In this document: piece after piece, positions 1 to 9,474 of the stretch | Layout of the letters: the number at the start of each line of letters is the position of its first letter | Numbering within the stretch: the stretch's first letter is position 1 | Source of the DNA: Sulfurirhabdus autotrophica | Lineage (GTDB): Bacteria > Pseudomonadota > Gammaproteobacteria > Burkholderiales > SMCO01 | Reading direction: 5' to 3' | Length of the DNA stretch: 64,000 nucleotides | Assembly: GCF_004346685.1 (NCBI RefSeq) | Contig: NZ_SMCO01000011.1 | Span: 1 to 64,000, forward strand | Position numbers and translations under genes: made by a program | Notes under the pieces: model-generated | The model's database searches: none | Told to the model about the DNA's origin: nothing | The model's input: the letters and a program-made list of their open reading frames with translations, nothing else

Positions 1-168
1 TTTACTCTTTTAGTTTCATCAGCACCCAATTGCTCAGGTTCGATGTGCCCAAAGACTTGCGCCCACACTTATCGACTGTATATTTTTAAAGAACGGTTAC
101 TGCTTTTTTGCTGCCTTCTCGTGCTTAACGAGAGGTGCGTATTCTACCGACCTCAGCCGCATTGTCAA
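1..168 (-). promoter_or_regulatory. rRNA operon promoter and leader (16S gene lies left of the window)
   Basis: Read on the minus strand, TTGACA (163-168), a 16-bp spacer and TAGAAT (141-146) form a near-consensus sigma-70 promoter. It is followed by a GC-rich discriminator (ACGCACC), as expected for stringently controlled rRNA promoters. Downstream, GTTCTTTAAAAAT (82-94) resembles the boxA antitermination element of rRNA leaders, and the sequence to base 1 looks like the 16S leader. The 16S gene itself is not in the window, so the assignment rests on promoter, boxA and leader character. Confidence 0.75.
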
Positions 169-411
169 GAAGTATTTACACCCCCCTTCACACCGCTGTT
201 CCCCTTTGCCATACAGGCCTCAGGAAGAAGCCGAATTATACAGCCACATTAACTACGGTCAAGACTTTATTACATTTACTTTACATATATTTTATATAGT
301 CATTCGTATCAAGCAATTACAAATAACTAAGTTTTCTCTTTGCCTGCATTTACCGTTACTAATTCTATTTCACACACGTTTAGCGTTAAATATACTTCCA
401 TACTAATATGC
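169..411. other. Intergenic stretch between the rrn promoter and tyrS
   Basis: AT-rich sequence upstream of the rRNA promoter and downstream of the tyrS stop. The A/T-rich bases next to the -35 box could serve as an UP element. No gene or convincing terminator was seen. Confidence 0.4.
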
Positions 412-1611
412 TCAGGATATGGTTACCCTTGCAAATTTACGCTTACCTACTTGCAAGACCAATGTTTCACCTTTAGGAATTGACATGGTTTTATCGGTCA
501 CTTTTTCGCCATTAATCTTGACGCCTCCCTGGTCTACCATTCTCATAGCTTCCGACGTACTTGCTGTAAGGCCGGCTTGTTTGATCACCTGCATTAAAGA
601 TAAGGCATCTGCATCTGCTTTTAATTCAACCTCGGGCATTTCATCGGGTGTTGCGCCCTTTTGAAATCGGGCAATAAAATTTTCGTGAGCGCGGGTTGCA
701 TCAGCACGACTATGAAAGCGTTCGATCATTTCCTCTGCAAGGCGGATTTTTACGTCGCGAGGGTTTGCTCCTTGCGCGACTTCTTGCTTCCATTTTTCAA
801 TTTCAGATATTGGCCTGAAGCTCAACAACTCAAGATACCGCCACATTAGATCATCGGAGACTGACATGATCTTGCCAAACATTTCATCAGGAACGTCGCT
901 GATACCAATATAGTTCCCTAATGATTTGGACATTTTCTGAACACCATCCAAACCTTCCAGTATTGGCATCGTGAGCACCACTTGTGGTGACTGTCCAAAG
1001 TGCTTTTGCAGTTCACGCCCCACTAGAAGATTGAATTTTTGATCAGTGCCACCCAATTCTACATCCGACTTCATTGCCACTGAGTCGTAGCCTTGTATTA
1101 ATGGATAGAGAAATTCGTGTATGGCAATTGGTTGTCCGCTGTTGTACCGTTTATGAAAGTCATCTCTTTCAAGCATTCGAGCGACGGTATGTTTGGCAGC
1201 AAGACTGATTAAATCGGCTGAACTCATGGCATTCATCCAGCTCGAATTAAACATAACCAGGGTTTTTTCAGGATCGAGAATTTTGAAAATCTGCTGCTCG
1301 TAAGAGCGCGCATTTTCTATGACTTCATCGCGTGTCAGCGGCTTTCGCGTTACATTTTTACCAGTTGGATCGCCAATCATGCCAGTAAAGTCGCCAATCA
1401 GAAACATGGCTTCGTGCCCCAGTTCCTGGAATTGCCTTAACTTGTTTAACAATACCGTATGACCCAAATGCAGATCCGGGGCAGTGGGGTCAAAGCCCGC
1501 TTTGATCCGCAGCCGCTTACCCGATGCCAGTTTATCTTTCAGCTCTTGCTCAACCAGCAAATCTTCACTGCCACGCTTGATGAGATGAAGGGCTTCTTCG
1601 ATATTCGTCAT
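412..1611 (-). CDS. tyrS: Tyrosyl-tRNA synthetase
   Basis: A cytoplasmic class I aminoacyl-tRNA synthetase that charges tRNA-Tyr with tyrosine using ATP. The 399-residue length is normal for the family. Visible signatures are the HIGH-type motif HLGH (residues 48-51), the tyrosine-pocket segment with GGTDQ (187-191) and the KMSKS loop (226-230). A C-terminal S4-type RNA-binding domain covers roughly residues 335-399. The start was taken at ATG 1611. The gene runs toward the rRNA promoter on the same strand and diverges from the M23 peptidase gene, an arrangement seen in several Nitrosomonadales. It looks intact. Confidence 0.95.
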   Translation of the reverse strand: MTNIEEALHLIKRGSEDLLVEQELKDKLASGKRLRIKAGFDPTAPDLHLGHTVLLNKLRQFQELGHEAMFLIGDFTGMIGDPTGKNVTRKPLTRDEVIENARSYEQQIFKILDPEKTLVMFNSSWMNAMSSADLISLAAKHTVARMLERDDFHKRYNSGQPIAIHEFLYPLIQGYDSVAMKSDVELGGTDQKFNLLVGRELQKHFGQSPQVVLTMPILEGLDGVQKMSKSLGNYIGISDVPDEMFGKIMSVSDDLMWRYLELLSFRPISEIEKWKQEVAQGANPRDVKIRLAEEMIERFHSRADATRAHENFIARFQKGATPDEMPEVELKADADALSLMQVIKQAGLTASTSEAMRMVDQGGVKINGEKVTDKTMSIPKGETLVLQVGKRKFARVTIS

Positions 1612-1745
1612 ACTTTCCTCTATTAATTCTCTTCGTTTATATTTAAGTTTCAGATTGCTCAGGGGAAAATGAACAAATCATAATTTGGCCGCCCAGCTAT
1701 TTTTTGGTATCCTGTCGTCTAGCTATAAAATACCGATGAGACAAA

Positions 1746-3065
1746 ATGAATAATATTGAAGATGCGATTTTAACGCAAAAGCAAAACGAACAAGAACGAA
1801 AATTTGGTTTACGTTGGCTGGTGGGGCTTTCCAGCATACCGCTTTTCGGAATTGTCGCTGCTTTTGGTATTGCACCACAAACCGATACCGGTAAAGTTTC
1901 CGTGCAAACCATTATTGAGCAGCTTCCCTTACCTACTGCCAAGATTGCCGAAGAAAGTAATTCAGAATATTGGCGTGCCGAAAGAATTCAGCGCGGTGAT
2001 ACCGTTGCTGGGTTATTGTCCCGCCTTAAAATTAACGACCCTGATGCACTTAGTTTCCTGAATAGCAGTAAGGATGCATCAACGCTATATCAGTTACGCC
2101 CAGGTAAAATTATTAGCGCACAAACCAATAACGATGGTGAACTACTGACCTTACGTTACATCCATTCCGATGGCACCATGCTGCAAGTTGAGAAAGATGG
2201 TGACAGCTTTAAAGCAAAAGAAGAGCCCGTTCAGCTCGAGAATCGTGTTTCCATGAAGTCAGGGGAAATTAAAAGCTCTCTGTTCGCAGCGACCGACGCT
2301 ATTAATCTGCCTGACTCCATTGCCGTTCAGATGGCTGATATGTTTTCAACGGATGTGGACTTCCATCAGGATTTACGTAAAGGCGATCGCTTCACCGTCG
2401 TTTACGAATCTTTTTATAATAATGGTGAGCCTGTTAAGACCGGCAGAATACTTGCTGCTGAGTTTACAAACCAGGGAAAAACCTATCGCGCTGTTTATTT
2501 TCAAGACAAACAGGGCCATGGCGGTTATTACACACCCGAGGGAAAGAATTTACGTAAAGCGTTTTTGCGCTCTCCATTAGAGTTTTCTCGAATCAGCTCT
2601 GGCTTTACGACTGCCCGCTACCACCCCATCCTTCAAAAATGGCGTGCACATAAAGGCGTTGATTACGCTGCTCCTACTGGCACCCGGATCAAAGCTGTTG
2701 CCGATGCTACAGTTGCCTTTATCGGTACGGAAAGAGGTTACGGCAACTTCATTTTATTGCAGCATCAAGGAAAGTTCAGCACTGCTTATGGCCATCTATC
2801 AGCCTTTGCGAAAGGATTGCATCGCGGTTCCAAAGTGAATCAAGGCGATGTAATAGGCTTTGTTGGCATGACGGGACTGGCGACTGGCCCTCACTTGCAC
2901 TACGAGTTCCGCATTGCTGGCGTTCAACACAATCCGCTGTCTGTTGACATGCCGGTTGCATTCCCTATTGCTGCTGCATACAAACATGATTTCGACAATG
3001 CTGTCGCCCCATTGATGACTCGCTTGAGTTTGCTTCGCGGCACCAATCTGGCTAGTCTTGATTAA
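1746..3065 (+). CDS. M23 family metallopeptidase (LytM/MepM type)
   Basis: A probable membrane-anchored zinc endopeptidase that cuts peptidoglycan cross-links in the periplasm. An N-terminal cytoplasmic tail is followed by one membrane helix (about residues 22-42). A LysM/OapA-like region lies in the middle and the LytM domain is at the C-terminus. The domain carries the metal-binding HxxxD (His302, Asp306 in HKGVDY) and HxH (His383, His385 in GPHLHYEF), so it is predicted to be active rather than an EnvC/NlpD-type activator. It is followed by anmK on the same strand, which fits wall turnover and recycling. A possible promoter, TTGGTA-16-TAAAAT, lies at 1704-1731. Confidence 0.9.
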   Translation: MNNIEDAILTQKQNEQERKFGLRWLVGLSSIPLFGIVAAFGIAPQTDTGKVSVQTIIEQLPLPTAKIAEESNSEYWRAERIQRGDTVAGLLSRLKINDPDALSFLNSSKDASTLYQLRPGKIISAQTNNDGELLTLRYIHSDGTMLQVEKDGDSFKAKEEPVQLENRVSMKSGEIKSSLFAATDAINLPDSIAVQMADMFSTDVDFHQDLRKGDRFTVVYESFYNNGEPVKTGRILAAEFTNQGKTYRAVYFQDKQGHGGYYTPEGKNLRKAFLRSPLEFSRISSGFTTARYHPILQKWRAHKGVDYAAPTGTRIKAVADATVAFIGTERGYGNFILLQHQGKFSTAYGHLSAFAKGLHRGSKVNQGDVIGFVGMTGLATGPHLHYEFRIAGVQHNPLSVDMPVAFPIAAAYKHDFDNAVAPLMTRLSLLRGTNLASLD

Positions 3066-3113
3066 TTCACAACAATAAGGAACGTGGGGTTACGCTAACA
3101 TTCTCATGATTGT

Positions 3114-4232
3114 GTGACCCCATCCTCCAAAATATTGGAATCTCAAACATACTTTGTTGGCCTTATGTCTGGCACCAGCCTGGACGGCATTGACGCAGTA
3201 TTAGTCGCCTTTTCTGACACAGCCTCACACTTGATTCAGAGCGTATACCACCCTTACCCCGAAGAGCTGCGGCAACAACTTCTTGCTTTGCACACCCCCT
3301 CTGACAATGAACTGCACACATGCGCTGTTGTTTCTAGCGATTTAGCACGTCGTTACGCGAGCGCTGTTAACGAATTGCTTTTTAAATGCTCGATCTCGGC
3401 AAAAGCTGTTACCGCAATTGGTGTACATGGACAAACCATACGCCACCAACCTGACGCCGGCTACACGATACAACTGAACAACCCATCACTGCTGACTGAA
3501 TTAACAGGCATTACTTCCATTGCGGATTTTCGCAGTCGAGATATCGCAGCTGGCGGACAAGGCGCTCCTTTAGTACCTGCCTTTCATGCCGCCATGTTCC
3601 AGCATCCGGAACGACACCGCGTCATTGTTAACATTGGTGGTATCAGCAACCTGACAAATCTTCCTTTGAGCGGCAACACAATTGGATTTGATTGCGGCCC
3701 CGGCAACTTGCTTATGGATGCCTGGTGTTTAAAACACGCAGGCCACCCCTATGACAAAAATGGCGATTGGGCAAAAAGTGGCGTGGTGATTTCCGAACTT
3801 TTACAGAAGTTACTTAGCCATTCTTTTTTCCAACAACTACCCCCAAAAAGTGCAGGGCGCGAAAACTTCAACCTTCCTTGGCTGATGCAGTTCCTGTCAG
3901 GTAACGAAAGGCCTGAGGATGTACAGGCAACCTTACTGGAACTGACGGTCAAAAGTATCGCTGAAGCCATTTCGAAGCACTGCAGTGGAGCAGAGGAAAT
4001 CTATCTGTGTGGTGGTGGCGCGAGAAATGGCACATTACTTTCTTCAATGCAGAAAACCCTTAGCATCCAACATGTCGCTCCAACTGACGAACTAGGTGTA
4101 GATGCAGATTGGCTGGAGGCTTTTGCATTCGCGTGGTTAGCGAGACAAACATCACTTGGACTTGCAGGCAACTTGCCGGCTGTGACAGGTGCAAAACACC
4201 CTTGTATTTTAGGCGCAATTTATCCAGTTTAA
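3114..4232 (+). CDS. anmK: Anhydro-N-acetylmuramic acid kinase
   Basis: Phosphorylates and opens 1,6-anhydro-MurNAc to MurNAc-6-phosphate during peptidoglycan recycling. The protein is 372 residues, a normal length. The family N-terminus LMSGTSLDGIDA and ASKHA-fold glycine motifs (FDCGPGN, CGGGARN) are visible. The start is GTG at 3114: the only upstream GTG in frame (3084) runs into a stop after four codons, and the next ATG would cut into the conserved SGTSLDG segment. With amgK and murU elsewhere in the window it forms most of the UDP-MurNAc salvage route. A bidirectional terminator follows. Confidence 0.93.
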   Translation: MTPSSKILESQTYFVGLMSGTSLDGIDAVLVAFSDTASHLIQSVYHPYPEELRQQLLALHTPSDNELHTCAVVSSDLARRYASAVNELLFKCSISAKAVTAIGVHGQTIRHQPDAGYTIQLNNPSLLTELTGITSIADFRSRDIAAGGQGAPLVPAFHAAMFQHPERHRVIVNIGGISNLTNLPLSGNTIGFDCGPGNLLMDAWCLKHAGHPYDKNGDWAKSGVVISELLQKLLSHSFFQQLPPKSAGRENFNLPWLMQFLSGNERPEDVQATLLELTVKSIAEAISKHCSGAEEIYLCGGGARNGTLLSSMQKTLSIQHVAPTDELGVDADWLEAFAFAWLARQTSLGLAGNLPAVTGAKHPCILGAIYPV

Positions 4233-4265
4233 TCCGATAAAGCCTGTTTGAGAATATTACATTTA

Positions 4266-4300
4266 AAAATGGCCGGTCAGAAATCTGACCGGCCATTTTA
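4266..4300. terminator. Bidirectional terminator between anmK and gltA
   Basis: A perfect stem GGCCGGTCAG / CTGACCGGCC with a 4-base loop, flanked by A and T runs on both sides. It serves the convergent anmK (+) and gltA (-). Confidence 0.85.
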
Positions 4301-4321
4301 CTTTCAAGGCTACTTGTTATA

Positions 4322-5479
4322 TTAACCGCGCTTATCTATTGAGATATAAGCTTTATCCCGCTCACCGGTATATACTTGGGTAGGACGGAAAATGCGGTTC
4401 TGGCCCAGTTGTTCTTTCCAATGTGCCAGCCAACCTGCGCAACGTGCCATGGCAAATATAGAAGTAAACTGGTCAGGCTCTATACCCATTTCCCTGTACA
4501 ACACACCTGAATAGAAATCTACGTTCGGGTAAATACCTTTCCCTGCTAACCGTTCAGTCGCCGCCTTTTCCACAGCCAAGGCGATCTCAAACAACGGCCC
4601 CACTTCTCCAGATCTTGTTTCCACCAGATTATGCATCAATCCTTCAAGAATAACTGCTCGAGGATCTTTAACTGAGTATTCTCGATGACCAAAGCCCCAG
4701 ATTTTCTTTTTTGCAGACAGTTGTTTTTCAATGTAAGCACCTGCTTTTTCAGGACTGCCAATTTCTTCCAGCATTTTGATAACCTGCTGGTTTGCTCCAC
4801 CATGCAACGGGCCTGACAGTGCAGCAATACCCGATGTAATAACGGCATAAGGACTAGCCAACGTTGACCCAGCTACCAACACGGCAAAAGTTGAGGCATT
4901 AATCGTATGCTCAGCGTGTAGAATTAAACACACATCGAGAATACGCGCCATTTCCGGATCTGGGTCAGTACCCGTTAACATCCACAAGAAATTTTCGGCA
5001 TGTGTCAGATCTGTACGGGGCTCTATCGGGTCGTAGCCATTATGAATATGTTCCCACATGGCAATCATTGTTGGCATACGTGCCACAATTTTCACCGACA
5101 TGTTATGAACATAATTCAGGTCTTCACAAGCGTCGCCCGTTAAACAGTCGCTGCCTGGATAAAACATACCCAGACAGGCAACCATGGATTGCAACATATC
5201 CATCGGATGACCGGTTGGAGGCAATTGCCGCATTAATTCACGTATACGGAATTTCACCCGACGATTTTTGCGCATCTGCCGATCAAATTCTTCCAGATCA
5301 TGAGCATTGGGCAATTCGCCATCCAACAGCAACAGCGCAGTTTCTTCGAAAGTACTTTGTTTGGTTAGCACCTCAATCGGATAGCCACGATAGGCCAGCA
5401 GACCTTTTTCACCATCGATGAAGGATATGTTTGATTTTGTGGCTGGTACACCCTCAAGGCCTGGTACGTATTCGTTCAT
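4322..5479 (-). CDS. gltA: Citrate synthase
   Basis: Condenses oxaloacetate with acetyl-CoA at the entry of the TCA cycle. Catalytic residues are visible as His in SGPLHGGAN, His in GFGHREY and Asp in NVDFYSG. The protein is 385 residues, the shorter citrate/2-methylcitrate synthase class rather than the ~430-residue hexameric GltA. No prp genes are nearby to argue for methylcitrate synthase. The start was set at ATG 5479 because GGGAG lies just upstream of it; an in-frame TTG four codons earlier has no ribosome site. The gene is convergent with anmK. Confidence 0.9.
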   Translation of the reverse strand: MNEYVPGLEGVPATKSNISFIDGEKGLLAYRGYPIEVLTKQSTFEETALLLLDGELPNAHDLEEFDRQMRKNRRVKFRIRELMRQLPPTGHPMDMLQSMVACLGMFYPGSDCLTGDACEDLNYVHNMSVKIVARMPTMIAMWEHIHNGYDPIEPRTDLTHAENFLWMLTGTDPDPEMARILDVCLILHAEHTINASTFAVLVAGSTLASPYAVITSGIAALSGPLHGGANQQVIKMLEEIGSPEKAGAYIEKQLSAKKKIWGFGHREYSVKDPRAVILEGLMHNLVETRSGEVGPLFEIALAVEKAATERLAGKGIYPNVDFYSGVLYREMGIEPDQFTSIFAMARCAGWLAHWKEQLGQNRIFRPTQVYTGERDKAYISIDKRG

Positions 5480-5482
5480 TAC

Positions 5483-5520
5483 GGCTCCCAAAAAACAAAA
5501 AGGAGGCGAAATTCGCCTCC
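5483..5520 (-). terminator. Intrinsic terminator of erpA
   Basis: On the minus strand the stem GGAGGCGAA / TTCGCCTCC is followed by a T-rich tract (TTTTTGTTTTTT). It lies between the erpA stop and the gltA start, which separates the two minus-strand units. Confidence 0.85.
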
Positions 5521-5542
5521 CAATGAATCAGCAAAATTTTAT

Positions 5543-5893
5543 TTAAGCTGAGAAAGAAGAGCCACACCCACAAGTAGAAGTGGCATTTGGATTCTTAATG
5601 ACAAACTGCGCGCCTTCCAGACCTTCCTGATAGTCAATTTCTGCACCTGCCAGATATTGAAAGCTCATTGGATCGATCAGCAGTGTAACGCCATTCTTCT
5701 GCAAAGCCGTATCATCTTCATTAACCACTTCATCAAAAGTGAAGCCATACTGAAAACCTGAGCATCCGCCACCGCTAACAAACACGCGTAATTTCAGTTC
5801 CGCATTTCCTTCTTCTTCGATCAGCTCTTTTACCTTGCTAGCTGCGCTATCGGTAAAATTCAAAGGGCTTTCCATTTCGGTTACTGCATTCAT
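5543..5893 (-). CDS. erpA: Iron-sulfur cluster insertion protein ErpA
   Basis: A-type iron-sulfur carrier that delivers clusters to apoproteins. At 116 residues it has the HesB/IscA fold with the three conserved cysteines (one in GGGCSGF, two in the C-terminal TCGCGSSF). The acidic helix [11 protein letters not shown] and the EYQEGLEG-like DYQEGLEG segment are typical of ErpA. The start at ATG 5893 is preceded by AAGGAG at good spacing, preferable to an in-frame start five codons upstream. It is the last gene of an argC, DUF6776, bactofilin, erpA minus-strand group. Confidence 0.93.
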   Translation of the reverse strand: MNAVTEMESPLNFTDSAASKVKELIEEEGNAELKLRVFVSGGGCSGFQYGFTFDEVVNEDDTALQKNGVTLLIDPMSFQYLAGAEIDYQEGLEGAQFVIKNPNATSTCGCGSSFSA

Positions 5894-5947
5894 GATAACT
5901 CCTTGCACATATTAAGTTACTATTATCTATCAACTATTGCTGACAGG

Positions 5948-6358
5948 TCAATTATTAGTCGCAGTTTTCAATTCAACTATCGGAGCTGGCTCATTCCCAT
6001 GGGGATGTATAAGTTTCCCTTCAACAACTGCCCCAAGGTGCATTTCCAGCGTTTTATAGCACACATCACCTGTGACCCTGGATTTTGATTGAAGTTCCAC
6101 ATATTCAGAGGCATTAACTGGGCCGATCACTGTACCATTAATTACGACATGAGATACATTAATCGCCCCTTCAATCACCGCCTGCTCACTCAGAACCAGT
6201 GTACAAGGCTTATCACCTTCTGAACTGACACTTCCTTTTATGCAGCCATCAACGTGTAACCCACCTGAAAACTTCACATTCCCTTCAAGCGTTGTACCAG
6301 CACCAATCAAACTACCGATCTTACTTTGAGGTTTGCTTCGCTTATTTTTGAAAAACAT
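5948..6358 (-). CDS. Bactofilin family cytoskeletal protein
   Basis: A 136-residue protein with a short basic N-terminal tail (MFFKNKRSK) followed by the hydrophobic, glycine-rich repeating strands of the bactofilin beta-helix (GTTLEGNVKFSGGLHVDG, VIEGAINVSHVVINGTVIG). Bactofilins polymerise without nucleotides into membrane-associated filaments that position cell-wall enzymes or shape the cell. It sits 13 bp downstream of a membrane-anchored coiled-coil protein, a possible partner (inference). Confidence 0.9.
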   Translation of the reverse strand: MFFKNKRSKPQSKIGSLIGAGTTLEGNVKFSGGLHVDGCIKGSVSSEGDKPCTLVLSEQAVIEGAINVSHVVINGTVIGPVNASEYVELQSKSRVTGDVCYKTLEMHLGAVVEGKLIHPHGNEPAPIVELKTATNN

Positions 6359-6371
6359 AGTTGATCCTTTT

Positions 6372-7121
6372 CTAAGATATGTTCACGGTCTGTGTAAACA
6401 GGGGCTGCAAAGCACCCTTCTCAAAAACACGCACCTCTACGCTTTTCACTTCCGTGCCAGGTGCAACCTGAAAAATACCTTCAACTCGCTGATAATATTT
6501 AAAATCCAGCGCGACATCTAAAACATTATTTGATCCAGCGCTCGCAATTGGAATAACAATCTTTTTTCCTTTCTGCAAAGTATTCGCCAAAAACCTTACC
6601 CGCCCCTGAAAGTCCTGTCCTCTTTTCCCTGATTGCAAAAATAACGACTGGTAATGATATTCGTTGGGGAAACCACTATGTTCCACCTTAAAGCGGTACA
6701 AACGGACTGCTGATCCAGCTTTACTATCAGTAGACATCAAATTACGAAAAAAAGTAATGTCCTCTTTAAGACGTGCATTCTCGTCCTGAAGCGCCTTGGC
6801 GGACTTTGCCAATTCCCGTTGCGTTGCTATTTCAACTTCAACCTGTCGTCTGGCCACAACAGCTTCTGCTTCAAATTTACCGGTTTCGCGCTGCAATTTA
6901 GACAAACGTTCTCTCAAGTCCGTCAATTCCTGGCGCGTTTCTCTATGATCCAAACCTGTTAGCGCGCTTCCTATGTCATACATCCACCAAGCCAGTGCCA
7001 ACCCCACTGCAAAAGCTGAGACCATAAACAACCAGCGCCAGTACCAGACCACATGTTTACGAATTGACATGCGTGGCACGGCAATTCCAAACTTGCGCCT
7101 AACCGCTCGAACTAACTTCAT
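6372..7121 (-). CDS. Membrane-anchored coiled-coil protein (DUF6776-like), function unknown
   Basis: A 249-residue protein with a basic N-terminal tail and one transmembrane helix at about residues 29-50. A coiled coil covers roughly residues 60-125 (heptads rich in L, E, R, K) and a beta-rich C-terminal domain covers about residues 135-249. It resembles the DUF6776 proteins found between argC and bactofilin in betaproteobacteria. No enzyme motif is visible. Its start overlaps the argC stop by 4 bp, so the two are co-translated. Given its topology it could be the membrane partner of the adjacent bactofilin (inference). Confidence 0.7.
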   Translation of the reverse strand: MKLVRAVRRKFGIAVPRMSIRKHVVWYWRWLFMVSAFAVGLALAWWMYDIGSALTGLDHRETRQELTDLRERLSKLQRETGKFEAEAVVARRQVEVEIATQRELAKSAKALQDENARLKEDITFFRNLMSTDSKAGSAVRLYRFKVEHSGFPNEYHYQSLFLQSGKRGQDFQGRVRFLANTLQKGKKIVIPIASAGSNNVLDVALDFKYYQRVEGIFQVAPGTEVKSVEVRVFEKGALQPLFTQTVNIS

Positions 7122-8146
7122 GGCAGCAGAGGTATTTGCTCCAGGCCCATAGCCTCATCCAGTCGGAACATGATGTTCATATTTTGCACTGCCTGACCAG
7201 AAGCGCCTTTCACCAGGTTATCAATTACTGACAATACAACCACCATATCGCCTTCCTGCTGACGATGTACGGCGATTCTGCAAAAATTCGCGCTCCTGAC
7301 TGAGCGTGTTTCAGGATGCGAGCCCGCTGGCATGACATCAACAAAATGTTCGCTTTCATAGCGCTTTTCAAACAGCGCCTGCAAATCCACGTCTTTAGTA
7401 AGACGCGCATACAACGTGGCATGAATCCCTCTTATTAATGGTGTCAGATGAGGCACAAATGTTAAACCAGCCTGTTTACCCGCCATCAGAGAGAGACCTT
7501 GCTTAATTTCAGGCAAGTGCCGGTGCCCAGCCACCCCATATGCTTTAAAATTATCAGATGCTTCTGCAAAAAGGGCGTGTACTTCCGCCTTACGCCCTGC
7601 ACCACTGACACCGGACTTGCAATCAGCAATCAGATGCTCAACATCCACAACACCTGCTTCTATCAACGGCAAAAATCCCAGTTGTGCTGCAGTCGGGTAA
7701 CAGCCGGGGTTTGCAACCAAACGGGCTGTTTTGACTTTTTCCCTGTTCATTTCAGGCAGTCCATATACCGCCTCTTCGATTAAATCAGGGCAAGCGTGCT
7801 CCATTCCATACCATTTCTCCCATACACCTACATCTTTGATGCGAAAATCCGCTGCAAGATCAATAACTCGCACACCCGAATCAAGCAACTCTCGCGTTTG
7901 CTGCATAGCAATGCCATTGGGCGTTGCAAAGAACACCACATCACAATGCTTCAAGGGAGCTTCGCTAGGGTCAGCAAACTTTAAATTTACTCGGCCACGC
8001 AAGTTGGGAAACATCTCGCTTACTGGCATTCCCGCTTCCTTACGTGAAGTGATTGCCTTCAGTTCTACTTTCGGGTGCTGCGCCAAAAGACGAAGCAGCT
8101 CTACACCAGTGTAGCCAGTGCCACCGACAATACCTACTTTAATCAC
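7118..8146 (-). CDS. argC: N-acetyl-gamma-glutamyl-phosphate reductase
   Basis: NADPH-dependent reductase making N-acetylglutamate semialdehyde in arginine synthesis. The 342 residues show the nucleotide-binding [14 protein letters not shown] near the N-terminus, the catalytic cysteine in NPGCYPTA, and the C-terminal catalytic-domain segment VSGAGRKA. This is the type 1 form. No other arg genes lie in the window. Ribosomal genes rplM-rpsI lie upstream, behind their own terminator. Confidence 0.95.
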   Translation of the reverse strand: MIKVGIVGGTGYTGVELLRLLAQHPKVELKAITSRKEAGMPVSEMFPNLRGRVNLKFADPSEAPLKHCDVVFFATPNGIAMQQTRELLDSGVRVIDLAADFRIKDVGVWEKWYGMEHACPDLIEEAVYGLPEMNREKVKTARLVANPGCYPTAAQLGFLPLIEAGVVDVEHLIADCKSGVSGAGRKAEVHALFAEASDNFKAYGVAGHRHLPEIKQGLSLMAGKQAGLTFVPHLTPLIRGIHATLYARLTKDVDLQALFEKRYESEHFVDVMPAGSHPETRSVRSANFCRIAVHRQQEGDMVVVLSVIDNLVKGASGQAVQNMNIMFRLDEAMGLEQIPLLP

Positions 8147-8211
8147 TATCTTCCCCCATCAATTCAATTCGAGAACTTTTTATAATAACCATGGAATACC
8201 CATTAGGCAAT

Positions 8212-8238
8212 AAAAAAGCCGCCCGAAGGCGGCTTTTT
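8212..8238 (-). terminator. Terminator of rplM-rpsI
   Basis: The stem AAAAGCCGCC / GGCGGCTTTT with a CGAA tetraloop is directly downstream of rpsI and has T runs in both directions. Confidence 0.85.
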
Positions 8239-8257
8239 AAACAAACGGTAATTAAAA

Positions 8258-8650
8258 TTAACGCTTGGAGAATTGCTTTGCGCGACGTGCTTTACGCAGA
8301 CCTACTTTCTTACGCTCAACTTCACGTGCATCACGCGTGACCAAACCAGCGGCTCTCAATTGAGGCTTCAGGTTTGCATCATACTCAATCAGCGCGCGAG
8401 TAATGCCATGACGAACCGCACCAGCCTGACCTGATTCACCACCGCCAATCACGTTTACCATGATATCAAAGGTGCCTTCATGATTGGTCAAGACCAAAGG
8501 CTGACGCACGACCATACGGCCAGTTTCGCGAGAAAAATAAATATCTACTGGCTTTTCATTTACCGTGATATCGCCCTTGCCTGGCTTAATAAATACTCTG
8601 GCAACAGCGTTTTTACGACGACCAGTACCGTAATGATAGTTTCCGACCAT
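8258..8650 (-). CDS. rpsI: 30S ribosomal protein S9
   Basis: A 130-residue protein with the S9 hallmarks: [16 protein letters not shown] at the N-terminus, [19 protein letters not shown]-type core and the basic tail ending in SKR that reaches the P-site tRNA. It lies 9 bp behind rplM in the usual two-gene operon. Confidence 0.97.
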   Translation of the reverse strand: MVGNYHYGTGRRKNAVARVFIKPGKGDITVNEKPVDIYFSRETGRMVVRQPLVLTNHEGTFDIMVNVIGGGESGQAGAVRHGITRALIEYDANLKPQLRAAGLVTRDAREVERKKVGLRKARRAKQFSKR

Positions 8651-8659
8651 GGTTTATCC

Positions 8660-9088
8660 TTAAATGTCCAATGCTACAGGTTGCTGAGCAATATGTGGAT
8701 GCTCCGCACCAGCGTAGCACTTGAGTTTTTTCAGCATGGCATAACCCAAAGGACCTTTGGGCAACATGCCTTTAACTGCTTTTTCAAGTGCACGACCTGG
8801 AAAACGAGCCTGCATTTTTGCAAAGTTTGTTTCATAAATACCGCCCGGATAACCGGTATGACGGTAGTAAATTTTATCTTGTTCTTTATTGCCAGTAACA
8901 CGCAATTTTTCCACATTAGTCACAACGATGTAATCACCGGTGTCTACGTGAGGTGTATAGATTGCTTTATGTTTACCGCGCAAACGGTGTGCAATCTCGC
9001 TAGCGAGACGGCCTAGAACTTTATCTGTGGCATCAACCACAAACCAGTCGTGTGTTACCTCATGCGATTTAGCAGAGAAGGTTTTCAT
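8660..9088 (-). CDS. rplM: 50S ribosomal protein L13
   Basis: A 142-residue protein with typical L13 segments ([53 protein letters not shown]). It is the first gene of the rplM-rpsI operon. A likely promoter with TTGACA lies just upstream. Confidence 0.97.
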   Translation of the reverse strand: MKTFSAKSHEVTHDWFVVDATDKVLGRLASEIAHRLRGKHKAIYTPHVDTGDYIVVTNVEKLRVTGNKEQDKIYYRHTGYPGGIYETNFAKMQARFPGRALEKAVKGMLPKGPLGYAMLKKLKCYAGAEHPHIAQQPVALDI

Positions 9089-9128
9089 TCAGAAACCTCA
9101 GTCACTTATTAATTTGAGAAAGTCGCAA

Positions 9129-9158
9129 ATTTTATGTCAAAAGCCATCATGTTGTCAA
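9129..9158 (-). promoter_or_regulatory. Probable rplM-rpsI promoter
   Basis: On the minus strand TTGACA (9153-9158), an 18-bp spacer and TAAAAT (9129-9134) lie 40 bp upstream of the rplM start. The match is good, but the spacer is one base longer than ideal. Confidence 0.5.
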
Positions 9159-9263
9159 ACCATAATTGGATTATTTCTCTTTCCGACATACTTTAGCTTT
9201 CTGTTAGCGTTAACCAGATTGGCTTTTACCCATTCTACCATGTTTAGCTCCACCACCTATTTT

Positions 9264-9296
9264 AGAAAAAAAAGCGCAACCTATTTAGGTTGCGCT
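9264..9296 (-). terminator. Intrinsic terminator of the small-RNA candidate
   Basis: A perfect 10-bp stem (9273-9282 with 9287-9296) with a 4-base loop, followed on the minus strand by eight T. No coding gene ends into it. Confidence 0.85.
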
Positions 9297-9370
9297 AAAA
9301 TCCACCAAAGAAGGGGGATGGAGGAGACACCATCAAGACGCTTATTAAGATGGGGAAGCGTCCTGATGTG
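9266..9370 (-). ncRNA. Candidate small RNA with its own promoter and terminator
   Basis: A minus-strand unit with no ORF, set between the divergent rplM and ydcF-type genes. TTGCGC (9399-9404), a 17-bp spacer and GATAAT (9376-9381) give a promoter with start near 9370. The transcript would begin with a 12-13 bp hairpin (CATCAGGACGCTT pairing with AAGCGTCTTGATG). A C/U-rich single-stranded stretch containing UCUCCUCC, an anti-Shine-Dalgarno type motif, comes next. It ends in a perfect 10-bp stem (AGCGCAACCT / AGGTTGCGCT) and eight U. No protein gene on that strand needs this terminator. I do not recognise the family. Confidence 0.6.
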
Positions 9371-9474
9371 TTAGCATTATCTAATATAATAATATTTTGC
9401 GCAACTATTTTTTCTTATCACCCCGAATTCTTTATTAATCACATTTTCTCTTTTTATTTCAAGTGGAATCACCC

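Noticed and set aside
5002-5421. 139-codon ORF opposite citrate synthase
   Set aside because: Antisense shadow; the gltA frame is fully conserved.
8480-9016. 178-codon plus-strand ORF opposite rpsI/rplM
   Set aside because: Antisense shadow of two certain ribosomal genes, with no family resemblance.
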